64,000 nt of DNA from Anthracocystis setariae. Its lineage: Eukaryota; Basidiomycota; Ustilaginomycetes; Ustilaginales; Ustilaginaceae. The stretch covers positions 248,001-312,000 of the forward strand of contig CAKMXJ010000006.1 of NCBI GenBank assembly GCA_928724745.1, written 5' to 3'. Position 1 is the first letter of the stretch, and each line of letters begins with the position of its first letter. Shown here in pieces: positions 1 through 8,042 of this stretch. A model generated the notes under the pieces. It had not been told where the DNA came from. It was given only the letters and a program-made list of their open reading frames with translations, and searched no databases. Position numbers and translations under genes: made by a program.

Positions 1-2
1 AT

Positions 3-374
3 CCGCCTCCAACACCTGGAAAGGCGCCTCAGTCTCCTCGCGTGTCCAAGGCCTTTTCGCGCCGTGCTTCGATGCTACCTGGACCAGCATCCGAGCTCGT
101 CATCAACGTGGTGGAAGGCGAAAGCGGCGAAGTGCCGCCTGTGCCTGATTTGCCTGTTGACCAATTTGGCCTAGGGCTTAGTGGCATGAACGGCGACAGC
201 GCCGAGCTTTACGACGAGACGCTGCATATCTATGCAGTGCAGAGTCTGCGAGAGTATGAGCAAACGGTCCAGGAGCACGACGAGTTCTTTGCCTCGCTTC
301 CTGACGATCAGTCCGCACAGGTGCCTCGATTGCCTGTCAACTGGCCAGCTATGTGGTCTTCGACGGGCGAATAG
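3..374 (+). CDS. C-terminal end of an unidentified protein (partial, 5' end outside window)
   Basis: An open frame runs from the window edge to a TAG at 372-374. It is open upstream of its first internal GTG/ATG, so this is the tail of a longer gene and not a small ORF. The visible 123 residues start Pro/Ser-rich (PPPTPGKAPQSPRVSK) and end in an acidic segment with a short helical-looking stretch (LREYEQTVQEHDEFF). No domain is recognisable and I do not assign a function. Low-complexity proline- and serine-rich tails of this kind are common in smut regulatory and cytoskeletal proteins, which says nothing specific. Confidence 0.6.
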   Translation, partial: PPPTPGKAPQSPRVSKAFSRRASMLPGPASELVINVVEGESGEVPPVPDLPVDQFGLGLSGMNGDSAELYDETLHIYAVQSLREYEQTVQEHDEFFASLPDDQSAQVPRLPVNWPAMWSSTGE

Positions 375-1149
375 ATGCCTCAGTATCAGATTCCCATGCA
401 TTGATCCAATCACTTGATGTAATAATAGCTTTGTATGTTCGTCTGAGCAATGGTCAGCCCACGATGAGTTAGATTTGTACCCTATTGTGTGTTGAAGGCT
501 TGCTTTGTTGAATGCCAGACTTGGTTAAAACGTGTTCCATGGGATCCTGACGCTGTGTCTCCAGTATTTGACTTGTGTGCTGTACATCACTGTGCGGGTC
601 GGTCGAATCTGCGATGCTTGAAGTCCATCCATTTTTCATGGTGGATTTCTGAAGAAGCCCAAGCTTTTCGAAGCTGTACAGTGTTGGACAGTACTAGGCA
701 TGCGTCTGGACTCCTTGAGACATTTCTGATATGAATCAAGTCTCGTGGTGATGAGAAAATCAATCTATTTAATTGTTAGTTGTTCCTCGAATCTGGCGTG
801 ATTTTCTGCAAAAGTAACGAATTGTTCCGCCGATCGGGGCCAATCGAGACGAGGAGGATGGACTGACTTGCGCTGGACATATAAGCGGGAGAGTTTAGCC
901 TCGTCAACGCCGCGGACATTGAGTTGCAAGGAACCGCATCAGTACGGTACAGTACAGTACATGAAGTGGAGGAAGCTGAGCCTTGGATGAGTGAGCTGAC
1001 CCAGCCGTGTCGTTTGGTTGTGCAGCTGTCGAACCGAATGTTGGTCCCCACACTTTCTTGCACTCTTCCCCATGTTCCTACCTCCAACGATAAAGATCTG
1101 TACCTTCTTCGATTGTCGGTACTGTCACTATTTGCGACGATCATCAACA
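375..1149. other. Intergenic region, 3' UTR and promoter
   Basis: No credible gene is seen. The small ORFs here have no recognisable content. A GTACAGT-type tandem (about 942-961) lies roughly 190 bp upstream of the next start codon. It resembles CAGTAC-rich tracts seen near several other genes of this window. Confidence 0.5.
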
Positions 1150-2790
1150 ATGTCGTCGTCCCAACGACCGTTGGTGCAGGACACCAACTTCAGTGCCGAT
1201 CCATCTCCCACCACTACGACCACCAAGAACCATGGCGATGGTGTCTGCACATATAGCGAAGACGCCGTCCGAGCCGACAACCCAGCCTTGGCACCCAAAC
1301 CCACCACTGCCTCTTCTCGCGTTGTAGCTCCAGATCTGTTGCGAGGCCTCATTCTTCCGCTGATGGCACTCGACCATGCTGCCCTGTTTATGGGCGCCTG
1401 GTCTCACGGCACGACAAAACAGTCCGAAAGCGCTGGCTCCGTCTTCACTCAATGGAACTTTGATTCTGCCTGGTACAGTCGTACGCTTAGCCACATCTGC
1501 GCTCCAGGTTTCTTCTTCCTTTTGGGAATGGGTACTGTTTACTTTCACCGCTCAAGGGCGAGGTCGGGATGGGCTAAGTGGAGGATGGCAAAGCATTTCT
1601 TCCTACGCGCCGTGGCCTTGACGGCTGTAAGCGAAATCATGGGACAGACCCTGATGAAGGGCAGACATATCCTGATCATCAACATTGTGCTCATCGGTCT
1701 GGCGTTCGACTACCTGTTTACCGGGTTGCTTTGCTTGCTGGTGAACGAGACGGAGCAAGCGCTTGCAAAACGTCTTGACAAGCTCTTCACCGCCAAGGGT
1801 GAGCAAGACGAAGAGCGGAGCGCACTGCTTGGGAACCAAATCCAAGGACGAGACGCAGAGGCGGAGGAAGAAGAAGCGTCCCCCCGCTCCAAGAATCTCT
1901 CGTTCTGGCTGCACAACCTCGTTCTCGCCCTTCTCACCTTCGTCACCATCTTCTGGAATGTTTGGCTAAACCCGACTCAGGGCCGATGCGACACCAACCA
2001 CACCCTTCTGACTTTCCTTTCCAGATCCATCGAAACGCTCGCACTTGCACCTCAATCCCCACAGAGCGCTGCAACGCCGTCGATGCCCATCTCGAGGCTT
2101 GGCGCTTGGTTCGATTTCTGGTTCTATCCCGTCCAGAACGAATGGGTCATGTCTGGATTCCCTCCGCTCGCTTGGATCTCTTTCTGCATCTTTGGTATGC
2201 TCTTCGCTCGTGTGATGCTGCACAAGCGATGGACACCGAAAGCAGTCATTGCGGGCAACCTCGGGATGGCTGTCTTGCTCGCCATCTTGTTCGTGGCCAC
2301 CCGTCTCCTGCACTTCGGTAACCTCTCCGAAGGCTGTTTGCGAATGCCAGAACAGCTTGCACATCCCGAAAGGAACCAGTACCTCGCTTCTTTCAAGAGC
2401 TTCTTCTATATCACCAAGTATCCTCCCAGTCCATCTTTCTTCGCACTTACCATGGCGGTCAATTTTGCGCTACTTGGCTTGTTCAGCGCGCTGCCTCCCG
2501 TGGTTGTCACTCGTATTCCGGGCTTGATGAACTACGGTGGGTCAGCACTGTTCTTTTACGTAGCTCATATGTACCTCTACCAAGTTCTTTCGATCCCGGT
2601 CAGGTACTTCTTCGAACATGAGCTGCCAGATAAGCCGCCCAACCCTTGGGAAAGAACGACGGGGACTGGACCCACGGCGCCATTCTGGATTACTTGGGTG
2701 CTCGGACTGTTCATCCTCAGTCCAATGTGCAGGGCATATGGTCGATTCAAGGCGAGCAAGTCGGCGGATAGCATTTGGCGCTTCTTTTGA
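1150..2790 (+). CDS. DUF1624 / HGSNAT-like multi-pass membrane protein
   Basis: 546 residues, intronless. The frame is open 44 codons further upstream, but that stretch reads like leader sequence. The ATG at 1150 is followed by a hydrophilic N-terminus and then the family signature around residues 58-80 (PDLLRGLILPLMALDHA), so 1150 is preferred. This signature, with the Asp-His pair and several later hydrophobic segments, fits the heparan-alpha-glucosaminide N-acetyltransferase catalytic family (DUF1624). Members transfer acetyl groups across membranes in animals; the fungal members are mostly uncharacterised. A hydrophilic acidic loop near residues 210-250 separates the first membrane bundle from the second. 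About nine membrane segments are visible. Substrate and compartment cannot be read from the sequence. Confidence 0.8.
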   Translation: MSSSQRPLVQDTNFSADPSPTTTTTKNHGDGVCTYSEDAVRADNPALAPKPTTASSRVVAPDLLRGLILPLMALDHAALFMGAWSHGTTKQSESAGSVFTQWNFDSAWYSRTLSHICAPGFFFLLGMGTVYFHRSRARSGWAKWRMAKHFFLRAVALTAVSEIMGQTLMKGRHILIINIVLIGLAFDYLFTGLLCLLVNETEQALAKRLDKLFTAKGEQDEERSALLGNQIQGRDAEAEEEEASPRSKNLSFWLHNLVLALLTFVTIFWNVWLNPTQGRCDTNHTLLTFLSRSIETLALAPQSPQSAATPSMPISRLGAWFDFWFYPVQNEWVMSGFPPLAWISFCIFGMLFARVMLHKRWTPKAVIAGNLGMAVLLAILFVATRLLHFGNLSEGCLRMPEQLAHPERNQYLASFKSFFYITKYPPSPSFFALTMAVNFALLGLFSALPPVVVTRIPGLMNYGGSALFFYVAHMYLYQVLSIPVRYFFEHELPDKPPNPWERTTGTGPTAPFWITWVLGLFILSPMCRAYGRFKASKSADSIWRFF

Positions 2791-2917
2791 GAGATTCTCT
2801 AACTTGAAATAGATCAATTGGAGATTTGGAATACGATGCTTTTCTGTTCGACGGCTTCGAATGGGTATAATATATGCAGAGGTTCTCTGGTATGATTGTG
2901 TATGTCTAGCGGCGATT

Positions 2918-3511
2918 CTATGATGAAGAAACAGCAAAGAACTCAGCTTGGTAGATGGTGACTCGGCCATAGTCGTCTGTGCTTCCCTCGATCTCTAGCC
3001 TCAACCAGGTTGCTTGGTTCTGTTGTGTCGAAACCAGAGTGCTGATGTCGAAGTACTGCTTTGCGTTGGTGTCGTTGGGAAAGAGACCTTTGGCGACGTT
3101 GAACCAAGTCTTGCCATCGTGTTCCGATGCGACGATGTTGAAGCTCATTGGGCTGAATCCACCGGCGAAGGTCAGCGAGAGACTGTGCAATGTGTCCAGG
3201 GGGACGGGTTGTGGGAGTTTGAACGAGATGTGGTAGCGCGAGGAAGCGGGATCGCTGTTGGGAGGCAGGTTGTCTGATGTCCAGCAGGTTTCTGCCGAGC
3301 CATCCAGAATGTTTTTTCCGTCTTTGGAGGCGCCAGATGTGACTCTGAAAGGCAGGCAAGAGGATGATTGGGAAGGTCAGCCTTATCGATGGCAGGTCGG
3401 GGCGAGGTATGAGTAGACTTACTTGACTTTCACTTCGCCAGCGACAAGAAGGTTGACTAGTGCCTTGCCGGAGGGAGCGGCAGGCGCAGATAGAGTTGGA
3501 GCCACGCTCAT
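2918..3511 (-). CDS. NR2C2AP-like F5/8C (discoidin/galactose-binding-fold) protein, two exons
   Basis: Two exons on the minus strand, 3511-3423 and 3344-2918, joined across a 78-bp intron (GTAAGT donor, TTTCAG acceptor), give 171 residues. The N-terminal half holds the hallmark ILDGSAETCWTSD followed by a beta-rich body ending DYGRVTIYQAEFF. That pattern matches nuclear receptor 2C2-associated protein and related small discoidin-domain proteins, in which the ETCW(N/T)SD segment sits in the binding face. Length agrees with the family (about 140-180 residues). A further in-frame ATG lies upstream (3607), but the segment it would add has no family resemblance. The fungal role is unknown. It is convergent with the DUF1624 gene, with 127 bp between stops. 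Confidence 0.75.
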
Positions 3512-3687
3512 TCTGTGACCGTCGGAAGGAAGCAATGCTGGACGACATCTAAGGATATCAATCTTGAAGTCGAAGTTGCGCAGATCTGCGCACATGTCAT
3601 TCCACACTTCAGCGCCAAAAAATTATTGTCCCGACACCCGCGTAAATTTCGGGTCGGACCCTGATCAACCTCGTGAGGCTTCTCACG

Positions 3688-3746
3688 TTCGACTTACTTC
3701 GACTTCGACTTGGAACTTCGACTTGGACTTCGACTTCGACTTGGAC
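3688..3746. repeat. Hexanucleotide tandem, (CTTCGA/CTTGGA)n
   Basis: About nine imperfect copies of a 6-bp unit, CTTCGA alternating with CTTGGA, lie between the divergent NR2C2AP-like and RNase H1 genes. Just downstream, at about 3789-3816, a 14-bp direct repeat (TCTGCGCATTT core) occurs twice. Confidence 0.75.
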
Positions 3747-3990
3747 TCACACACACCCCAACACCCTCTACAGCTTCTCGGGACTGGGTCTGCGCATTTG
3801 AGTCTGCGCATTTAAGCTCTGAACTGGCCAAGTGCAAGCCCGAGCTTGGCCCTATGATCTGCGCTTACATTGCGCCATTGTTCAGACGCGCAGGGACGCC
3901 GCATAGCTCGACTGCAAAAACGCGCAGCGCATGGACCGCTCCGTTGGCGTCTATCGCTCCGCGTTTCACTTGGCCGACAGCCAGTGCGCA

Positions 3991-3997
3991 TATAAGT
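3991..3997 (+). promoter_or_regulatory. TATA-like element of the first RNase H1 gene
   Basis: TATAAGT lies 64 bp upstream of the ATG at 4055. The equivalent position in both downstream RNase H paralogues also carries a TATA-like element. Confidence 0.5.
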
Positions 3998-4054
3998 AGA
4001 CTCAACTTTGCACACCTCTTTGTTCCTCCTCCAGCAGATCGCGATCTTGTGGAC

Positions 4055-5014
4055 ATGTCGAAAGCGAGCAAAGGCGGTTACTACGCCGTCCAGAAGGGGC
4101 GGCAACCTGGCATCTTCAATACTTGGGCCGAATGCGAGGCGTCAATCAAAGGATTCCCTGGCGCAGTTCACAAGAAGTTCCCCACAAGAGCACAAGCGGA
4201 AGACTTTCTTCGATTGGATGGCTACGGTCAGTCTTCGTCTCGTAGCTCAGACGCCCCTGCAGCACTCAGGGCTGCTACGTCGGGACAGCCTTGTGGCTTG
4301 GCACAACCATCAGCCACATCGTCTCTACTGAGCAAGCATCAGACGGTATCAACAGATGCGGCACCTCCTAAGCGAATGCATGCAGATCCAGTCTTTCCCC
4401 CTGCGTCAAGTGTCTTCGGGTCTTCCGACAAGATCATCGTCTTTTGCGATGGTTCCTCGATCTCCAACGGCCAATCATCGGCCCGTGCAGGCTGGGGAGT
4501 TTACTTTCCCTCAGCCAACCTCACCCATCTCTCCGAATCTCGCCGCCTCCCCGGCGCGGTGCAAACCAACAACCGAGCCGAACTCATGGCCCTGATCCGC
4601 GCCATCCATCTTGCACCCGACAACGGCGCCGATCTTGTCATCTTTTCCGACTCGCAGTACTCGATGAATGCCGTATCCAAATGGCTGCCAGGCTGGAAAC
4701 GAAATGGCTGGAGGACCGCGGCAGGCCAACCGGTGCAGAACAAGGATCTGATCATGCAATTGGATGAGGCAATGGAGCGGAGGATGCCAAGGCCAAAGTT
4801 GGAGTATGTCAAGGGGCATGCAGGCATCGAAGGGAACGAGATTGTGGATAGGATGGCCAAGTTTGGAGCAAGCCTGCCGGAAGTGGACTCGAAGGATTTG
4901 GCGAGGAGGTCGGAAGCGCCCGAGAGCCATTTGTGGATCAAGGGCGAGCTGAAGGGGTTGCAAGAAGCGGAATGGGAGCTTTCCCAAGAAGACATGCAGG
5001 CGTTGGAGGCCTAG
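4055..5014 (+). CDS. Ribonuclease H1 with hybrid-binding domain
   Basis: 319 residues, intronless. The upstream frame is open but low-complexity; ATG 4055 directly precedes the hybrid-binding (viroplasmin-like) domain at residues 8-56 (GGYYAVQKGR, FNTWAECEASIKGFPGA, FPTRAQAEDFL). A serine/alanine linker follows, then the RNase H fold from about residue 126. The four acidic catalytic residues are visible: D132 (FCDGSS), E176 (NRAEL), D199 (FSDSQ) and D265 (NEIVDRMA), plus the conserved histidine H255 (KGHAG). The enzyme cleaves RNA in RNA:DNA hybrids and, by family knowledge, acts in nucleus and/or mitochondrion. No clear presequence is seen. About 45 residues follow the catalytic core. It is the only one of the three local copies with the binding domain and so the likely housekeeping gene. 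Confidence 0.9.
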   Translation: MSKASKGGYYAVQKGRQPGIFNTWAECEASIKGFPGAVHKKFPTRAQAEDFLRLDGYGQSSSRSSDAPAALRAATSGQPCGLAQPSATSSLLSKHQTVSTDAAPPKRMHADPVFPPASSVFGSSDKIIVFCDGSSISNGQSSARAGWGVYFPSANLTHLSESRRLPGAVQTNNRAELMALIRAIHLAPDNGADLVIFSDSQYSMNAVSKWLPGWKRNGWRTAAGQPVQNKDLIMQLDEAMERRMPRPKLEYVKGHAGIEGNEIVDRMAKFGASLPEVDSKDLARRSEAPESHLWIKGELKGLQEAEWELSQEDMQALEA

Positions 5015-5528
5015 GCCTTTGACAGTTCAGCACCTTTGCATAGAAGCAATCTTTTGTGTATCTTTTGGAAGGTGCCGAGGTTCCTAATAATTACCATGCT
5101 GGCAAAGCATTTTGATCGTCTGTAGGCAGATCACTAAAAAGTAGCAAACCATTGACCGCTAATTCATCATCCTGTATGCACGCCGCAGGTATGTAGCTTC
5201 AAGAGAATGAGGCTCTAAGAGATTGAGGCTTTCAAAGATTGAGTCTTACAAAGAATGAGGCTCTCAGAGAATGGAGCTCGCAGGGTCGAGGATTCAGCAT
5301 ATTCGCCTCCCCTTCCGCTTAGAGCAACACCATGGTCAGAGGGCTGCAGCATCTTTCCCGTGTTAGCACTCGCACAGGCACAGGCGGCCTTTCTCCTCCT
5401 CCTCACACGCCAGAGCAGCTACCGAAGGGAACACTGCATATATAACGGATCCTATGAACACAGCTGTTCTCAACCTTTCTTATCCTTTCCATCCATCCTG
5501 AACGAACAAAGACTTGGGTCTAAGTGCC
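5015..5528. promoter_or_regulatory. Intergenic and upstream region of RNase H copy 2, with minisatellite
   Basis: Imperfect copies of a roughly 16-bp unit (AGAATGAGGCTCTCAG-like) lie at about 5203-5275. A related block occurs at 6531-6560. A TATA-like TATATAA at 5439-5445 lies 84 bp before the ATG at 5529. The segment from about 5245 to 5400 is recognisably similar to 6531-6720 (shared GAGGATTCAG and AGGGCTGCAGCATCTTT words), which marks a duplicated promoter. Confidence 0.65.
5439..5445 (+). promoter_or_regulatory. TATA-like element of RNase H copy 2
   Basis: TATATAA lies 84 bp upstream of the start codon at 5529, close to the equivalent spacing in the other RNase H copies (64 and about 93-100 bp). 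Confidence 0.5.
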
Positions 5529-6050
5529 ATGTCACCTGATCCTTCTCGCGCTCCGCATGTCGTGTACGCCGACGGCTGTTGCCTCGACAACGGAAAGCCA
5601 AATGCCAAGGCTGGTTGGGGTGTCCACTTCGAGTCAACAAACAGCAACGGCCAAAACCATTCGGGTCAGGTGTCTGGACATGTCCAAACCAACACCCGAG
5701 CTGAGCTCACATCCATTATCCAGGCGATTCGGTTGGCCCCAAAAGATGGCACCAACCTCAAGATCTTCACCGATAGCCGAACCAGCATCGATGCCTACCG
5801 ACGCATTAACCATTGGGATCAAAACGGCTGGAGGACCACTCGAGGTGCACCCGTTCAGAATCGCGATCTCCTGAAACAGCTCGACAACGAAATGCGATCG
5901 AGAAACCCGCAACCTACGCTGCAGTACGTACAAGGCCATTCGGGCGTCCCAGGCAACGTTATTGCTGATCATCTCGCCAGGAAAGGCGCTAACAGTCCCG
6001 CTAGAAAAGGCGCTAACAATCCCGCTAGAAAAGGCGCTCGCAACCCTTGA
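5529..6050 (+). CDS. Short RNase H1 paralogue (copy 2), no hybrid-binding domain
   Basis: 173 residues from ATG 5529. The upstream extension of the frame would need a TTG start. The whole protein is one RNase H domain with catalytic D15 (YADGCC), E59 (TRAEL), D82 (FTDSR) and D147 (VIADHLA), and histidine H137 (QGHSG). All key residues are intact, so activity is expected. The hybrid-binding domain present in the 4055 gene is absent. The C-terminus is extended by three in-frame copies of an eight-residue unit, ARKGA(N/R)xP, encoded by a 24-bp tandem repeat. It is closest to the copy at 20306: the two share coding pattern, promoter words and 3' flank, so they arose by tandem segmental duplication. 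Confidence 0.85.
   Translation: MSPDPSRAPHVVYADGCCLDNGKPNAKAGWGVHFESTNSNGQNHSGQVSGHVQTNTRAELTSIIQAIRLAPKDGTNLKIFTDSRTSIDAYRRINHWDQNGWRTTRGAPVQNRDLLKQLDNEMRSRNPQPTLQYVQGHSGVPGNVIADHLARKGANSPARKGANNPARKGARNP
5976..6047 (+). repeat. 24-bp x 3 tandem repeat inside RNase H copy 2
   Basis: Units at 5976-5999, 6000-6023 and 6024-6047 differ by a few bases. Each adds eight residues to the C-terminus. The third unit reaches the stop codon. Confidence 0.85.
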
Positions 6051-6720
6051 TGATGTAGAGACGAGCACATGGTGAAGGCGCAACGGCGATATGCTGGAGG
6101 GAAGGCAGCATGATGGCGAGAATTGCACAGGCAAACAAATGCACAGTGGCATCCACGGCATATCACACACGTACTGTACACCTTCACGGTGTTCACGATG
6201 CAATCAAAGCTGTGCCTTGCAACTTTGTTTCACATCGCATCTTCATTGATTCGACACAATATAATTTAGCCACCATTTCGAGAAGAAGAATGCATTTCCT
6301 GACAGAGAAGTGGGGTTTCATCATAGTGATATTGAGCATGCTGACGAGAGGTGATACTGATGTGAGTTTGAGAGGCCGAGAAGCACGAGATTGAATTTGA
6401 CTGCAGAGCAGATAATGGATCGGTTTGATGCGTGTCGACCTCGTAAAACAGCAAAGCACGAACCGTTGTTTTCATCACCTAGTACAATACACACGCCGCA
6501 GCTATGAACTTTCCGGACTACCAACCTCTCTGAGAATGAGGCTCGCAAAGAATGAGGTATACAGAGTGTAAGGAGCTCGAAGACATGAGGATTCAGTGCA
6601 TCCGCCTGCCCTTTCGCTCAGTTCGAATTTCATGTCGTGGACAGAAGGGCTGCAGCATCTTTGTCGAGGTTCCTACTCCTGACGCACAGGCCCCCTCCTC
6701 GCACGTTTACATGCGCCATG
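6051..6720. other. 3' flank of RNase H copy 2 and displaced distal promoter of copy 3
   Basis: 6051 to about 6470 resembles 20774-21210 downstream of copy 3 (for example the TTTCATCATRGTGATRT word and the following purine-rich block). 6531-6720 resembles the upstream region of copy 2. Read together with 20172-20305 this is the original promoter of copy 3, cut in two by the Harbinger insertion at 6720/20172. No gene is seen. Confidence 0.65.
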
Positions 6721-6774
6721 AGGGGGTATCAATTTCTGCGGACTTCCGAAAGCACGTGCTTTTGATTTTGCGGA
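6721..6774 (+). repeat. Left terminal inverted repeat of the Harbinger element
   Basis: Perfect 54-bp match to the reverse complement of 20118-20171. It contains the palindrome AAAGCACGTGCTTT with a CACGTG core at its centre. Confidence 0.92.
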
Positions 6775-6894
6775 TTTTTTTTGGATATTGAGCGCCCCAC
6801 AACTGCTGCGTGCTTTCAGACGTGTTTTTCACTCGATCTGCTCATCTGACCCCGATCGCACTGATCGGCTTGTTGAACTATCGCTCCTCGTCAC

Positions 6895-8005
6895 TGTCAC
6901 GGGCGGTGAAGCCGAGGCGGCAGAAAAGTGGCCTTTCGACCGCTCTCGGCACTGGCGCGGCCAAGGGGGCTTCAGTTGACCGCCACAGCATTCGGATGAA
7001 GGGGGTAAGCCGTCGGCAGTGCGTCGTATCGAGCATTGTCGTTACCGTAGGCAGCGAAGCCGGAGCGGTGGAAAAACTGTTTCGCGGCCGCGTTCAACGC
7101 GAGTGCGGCTCAAAGAGTCTTTCTCGGCCGCTTTTGCTCATAGTGGTCGGATCGCGACCGTTCGACGCCGCAGAGACGCTGGATCGCGACAACACCATCT
7201 CGAGGTGATCAGCAGTTGAGGGACATCATATCAGACGCTCTCAGAGGCTTGGAGGTGATCAGCGGCTTGTACCACGGTCAGTACATGTGCACACGCAGGC
7301 CATGCAGCTAGACAATAGGCTAGCGCCGGGTCGGCCTCGTCCTAGGGGCTTGAAGCTGTCTTACTTAAGGCCTCCTTCCCTGGCTCGTAGTGGATGAGCT
7401 CCTCATCCACTCTACTTCTTACAACACAGTCTCTAAGCTCAGTATAGCTTCTTAACGTCGTCTTCACGATCATTCAGTTTCTAGTCCAGTAAGTTGCAAT
7501 ACAAGTAGCATTGCAGCTTCCTCGCGTGCCTCCGTTCAAGTCGGAGAACAGCTAGACCTCGTCGGTACCGGTATCGACACCGCAGCGCGTAAACGCTGCC
7601 TACAGGCTGACATCGGGACGTTAGGCCCTACGCCGTCGCCGTAACAGCTTGGTGATCACTCCCAGTGTTCACCTAACCATCTGAACAGCTTCCTGTCTCG
7701 TCAAGAGCGCTCGCGGGACACCAAGCTAACACACCGTAATACCGAGTACGCCGTGCTGCCGCTGAACGGAGCGCCAACAGCGTCAGTCGGTAATAGGTCG
7801 AACGCGGTTGAGAGGCCCACACTCCACCGCCGCCGAGTCGAGTGCGGCCCAGTCGCCTTTATCGGACCGTCGACGTATCTGCGCAACCCACCTCGTACTT
7901 CCCAGTTGCACAGGCGCGTAACCCAAACGCGGCGGCCCAGCCCAACAGGACCGCACCGCTCTCGAAACAAGATTGGCCTATTTACCAGGCGCCCGACCGC
8001 TGACA
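6895..8005 (+). repeat. 5' LTR
   Basis: 1111 bp, TG...CA ends, matching 15438-16548 at a constant offset of 8543 bp. It contains a perfect 10-bp inverted repeat with a 3-nt loop (7389-7411) and a short internal direct repeat GAGGTGATCAGC (about 7203 and 7253). Confidence 0.95.
7389..7411 (+). promoter_or_regulatory. Perfect stem-loop in the LTR
   Basis: AGTGGATGAG, loop CTC, CTCATCCACT. The copy in the 3' LTR is at 15932-15954. It follows a pyrimidine-rich stretch. If it lies downstream of the transcription start it would form a hairpin at the 5' end of the genomic RNA; that location is inferred. Confidence 0.6.
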
Positions 8006-8042
8006 TTAGAGTGGATCGTTCAAGCAGCGCCCCGTACTCGAC

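Noticed and set aside
3419..3607. Longer start for the NR2C2AP-like protein (ATG at 3607)
   Set aside because: The extra 32 residues show no family resemblance, while ATG 3511 gives the usual short leader before the discoidin core.
5976..6047. CRISPR-like array
   Set aside because: The 24-bp units are directly adjacent without spacers and are part of a coding frame in a eukaryote.
5529..6050. RNase H copy 2 as a relic of a retroelement
   Set aside because: The sequence resembles the host RNase H1 gene beside it (AGWGV, VQTN-RAEL, NGWRTT), not the pol RNase H of the chromovirus, and has its own TATA and start.
8006..8025. Primer-binding site after the 5' LTR
   Set aside because: The TGG six bases in does not continue into a tRNA 3' end that I can recognise. 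Self-priming cannot be excluded, so no site is annotated.
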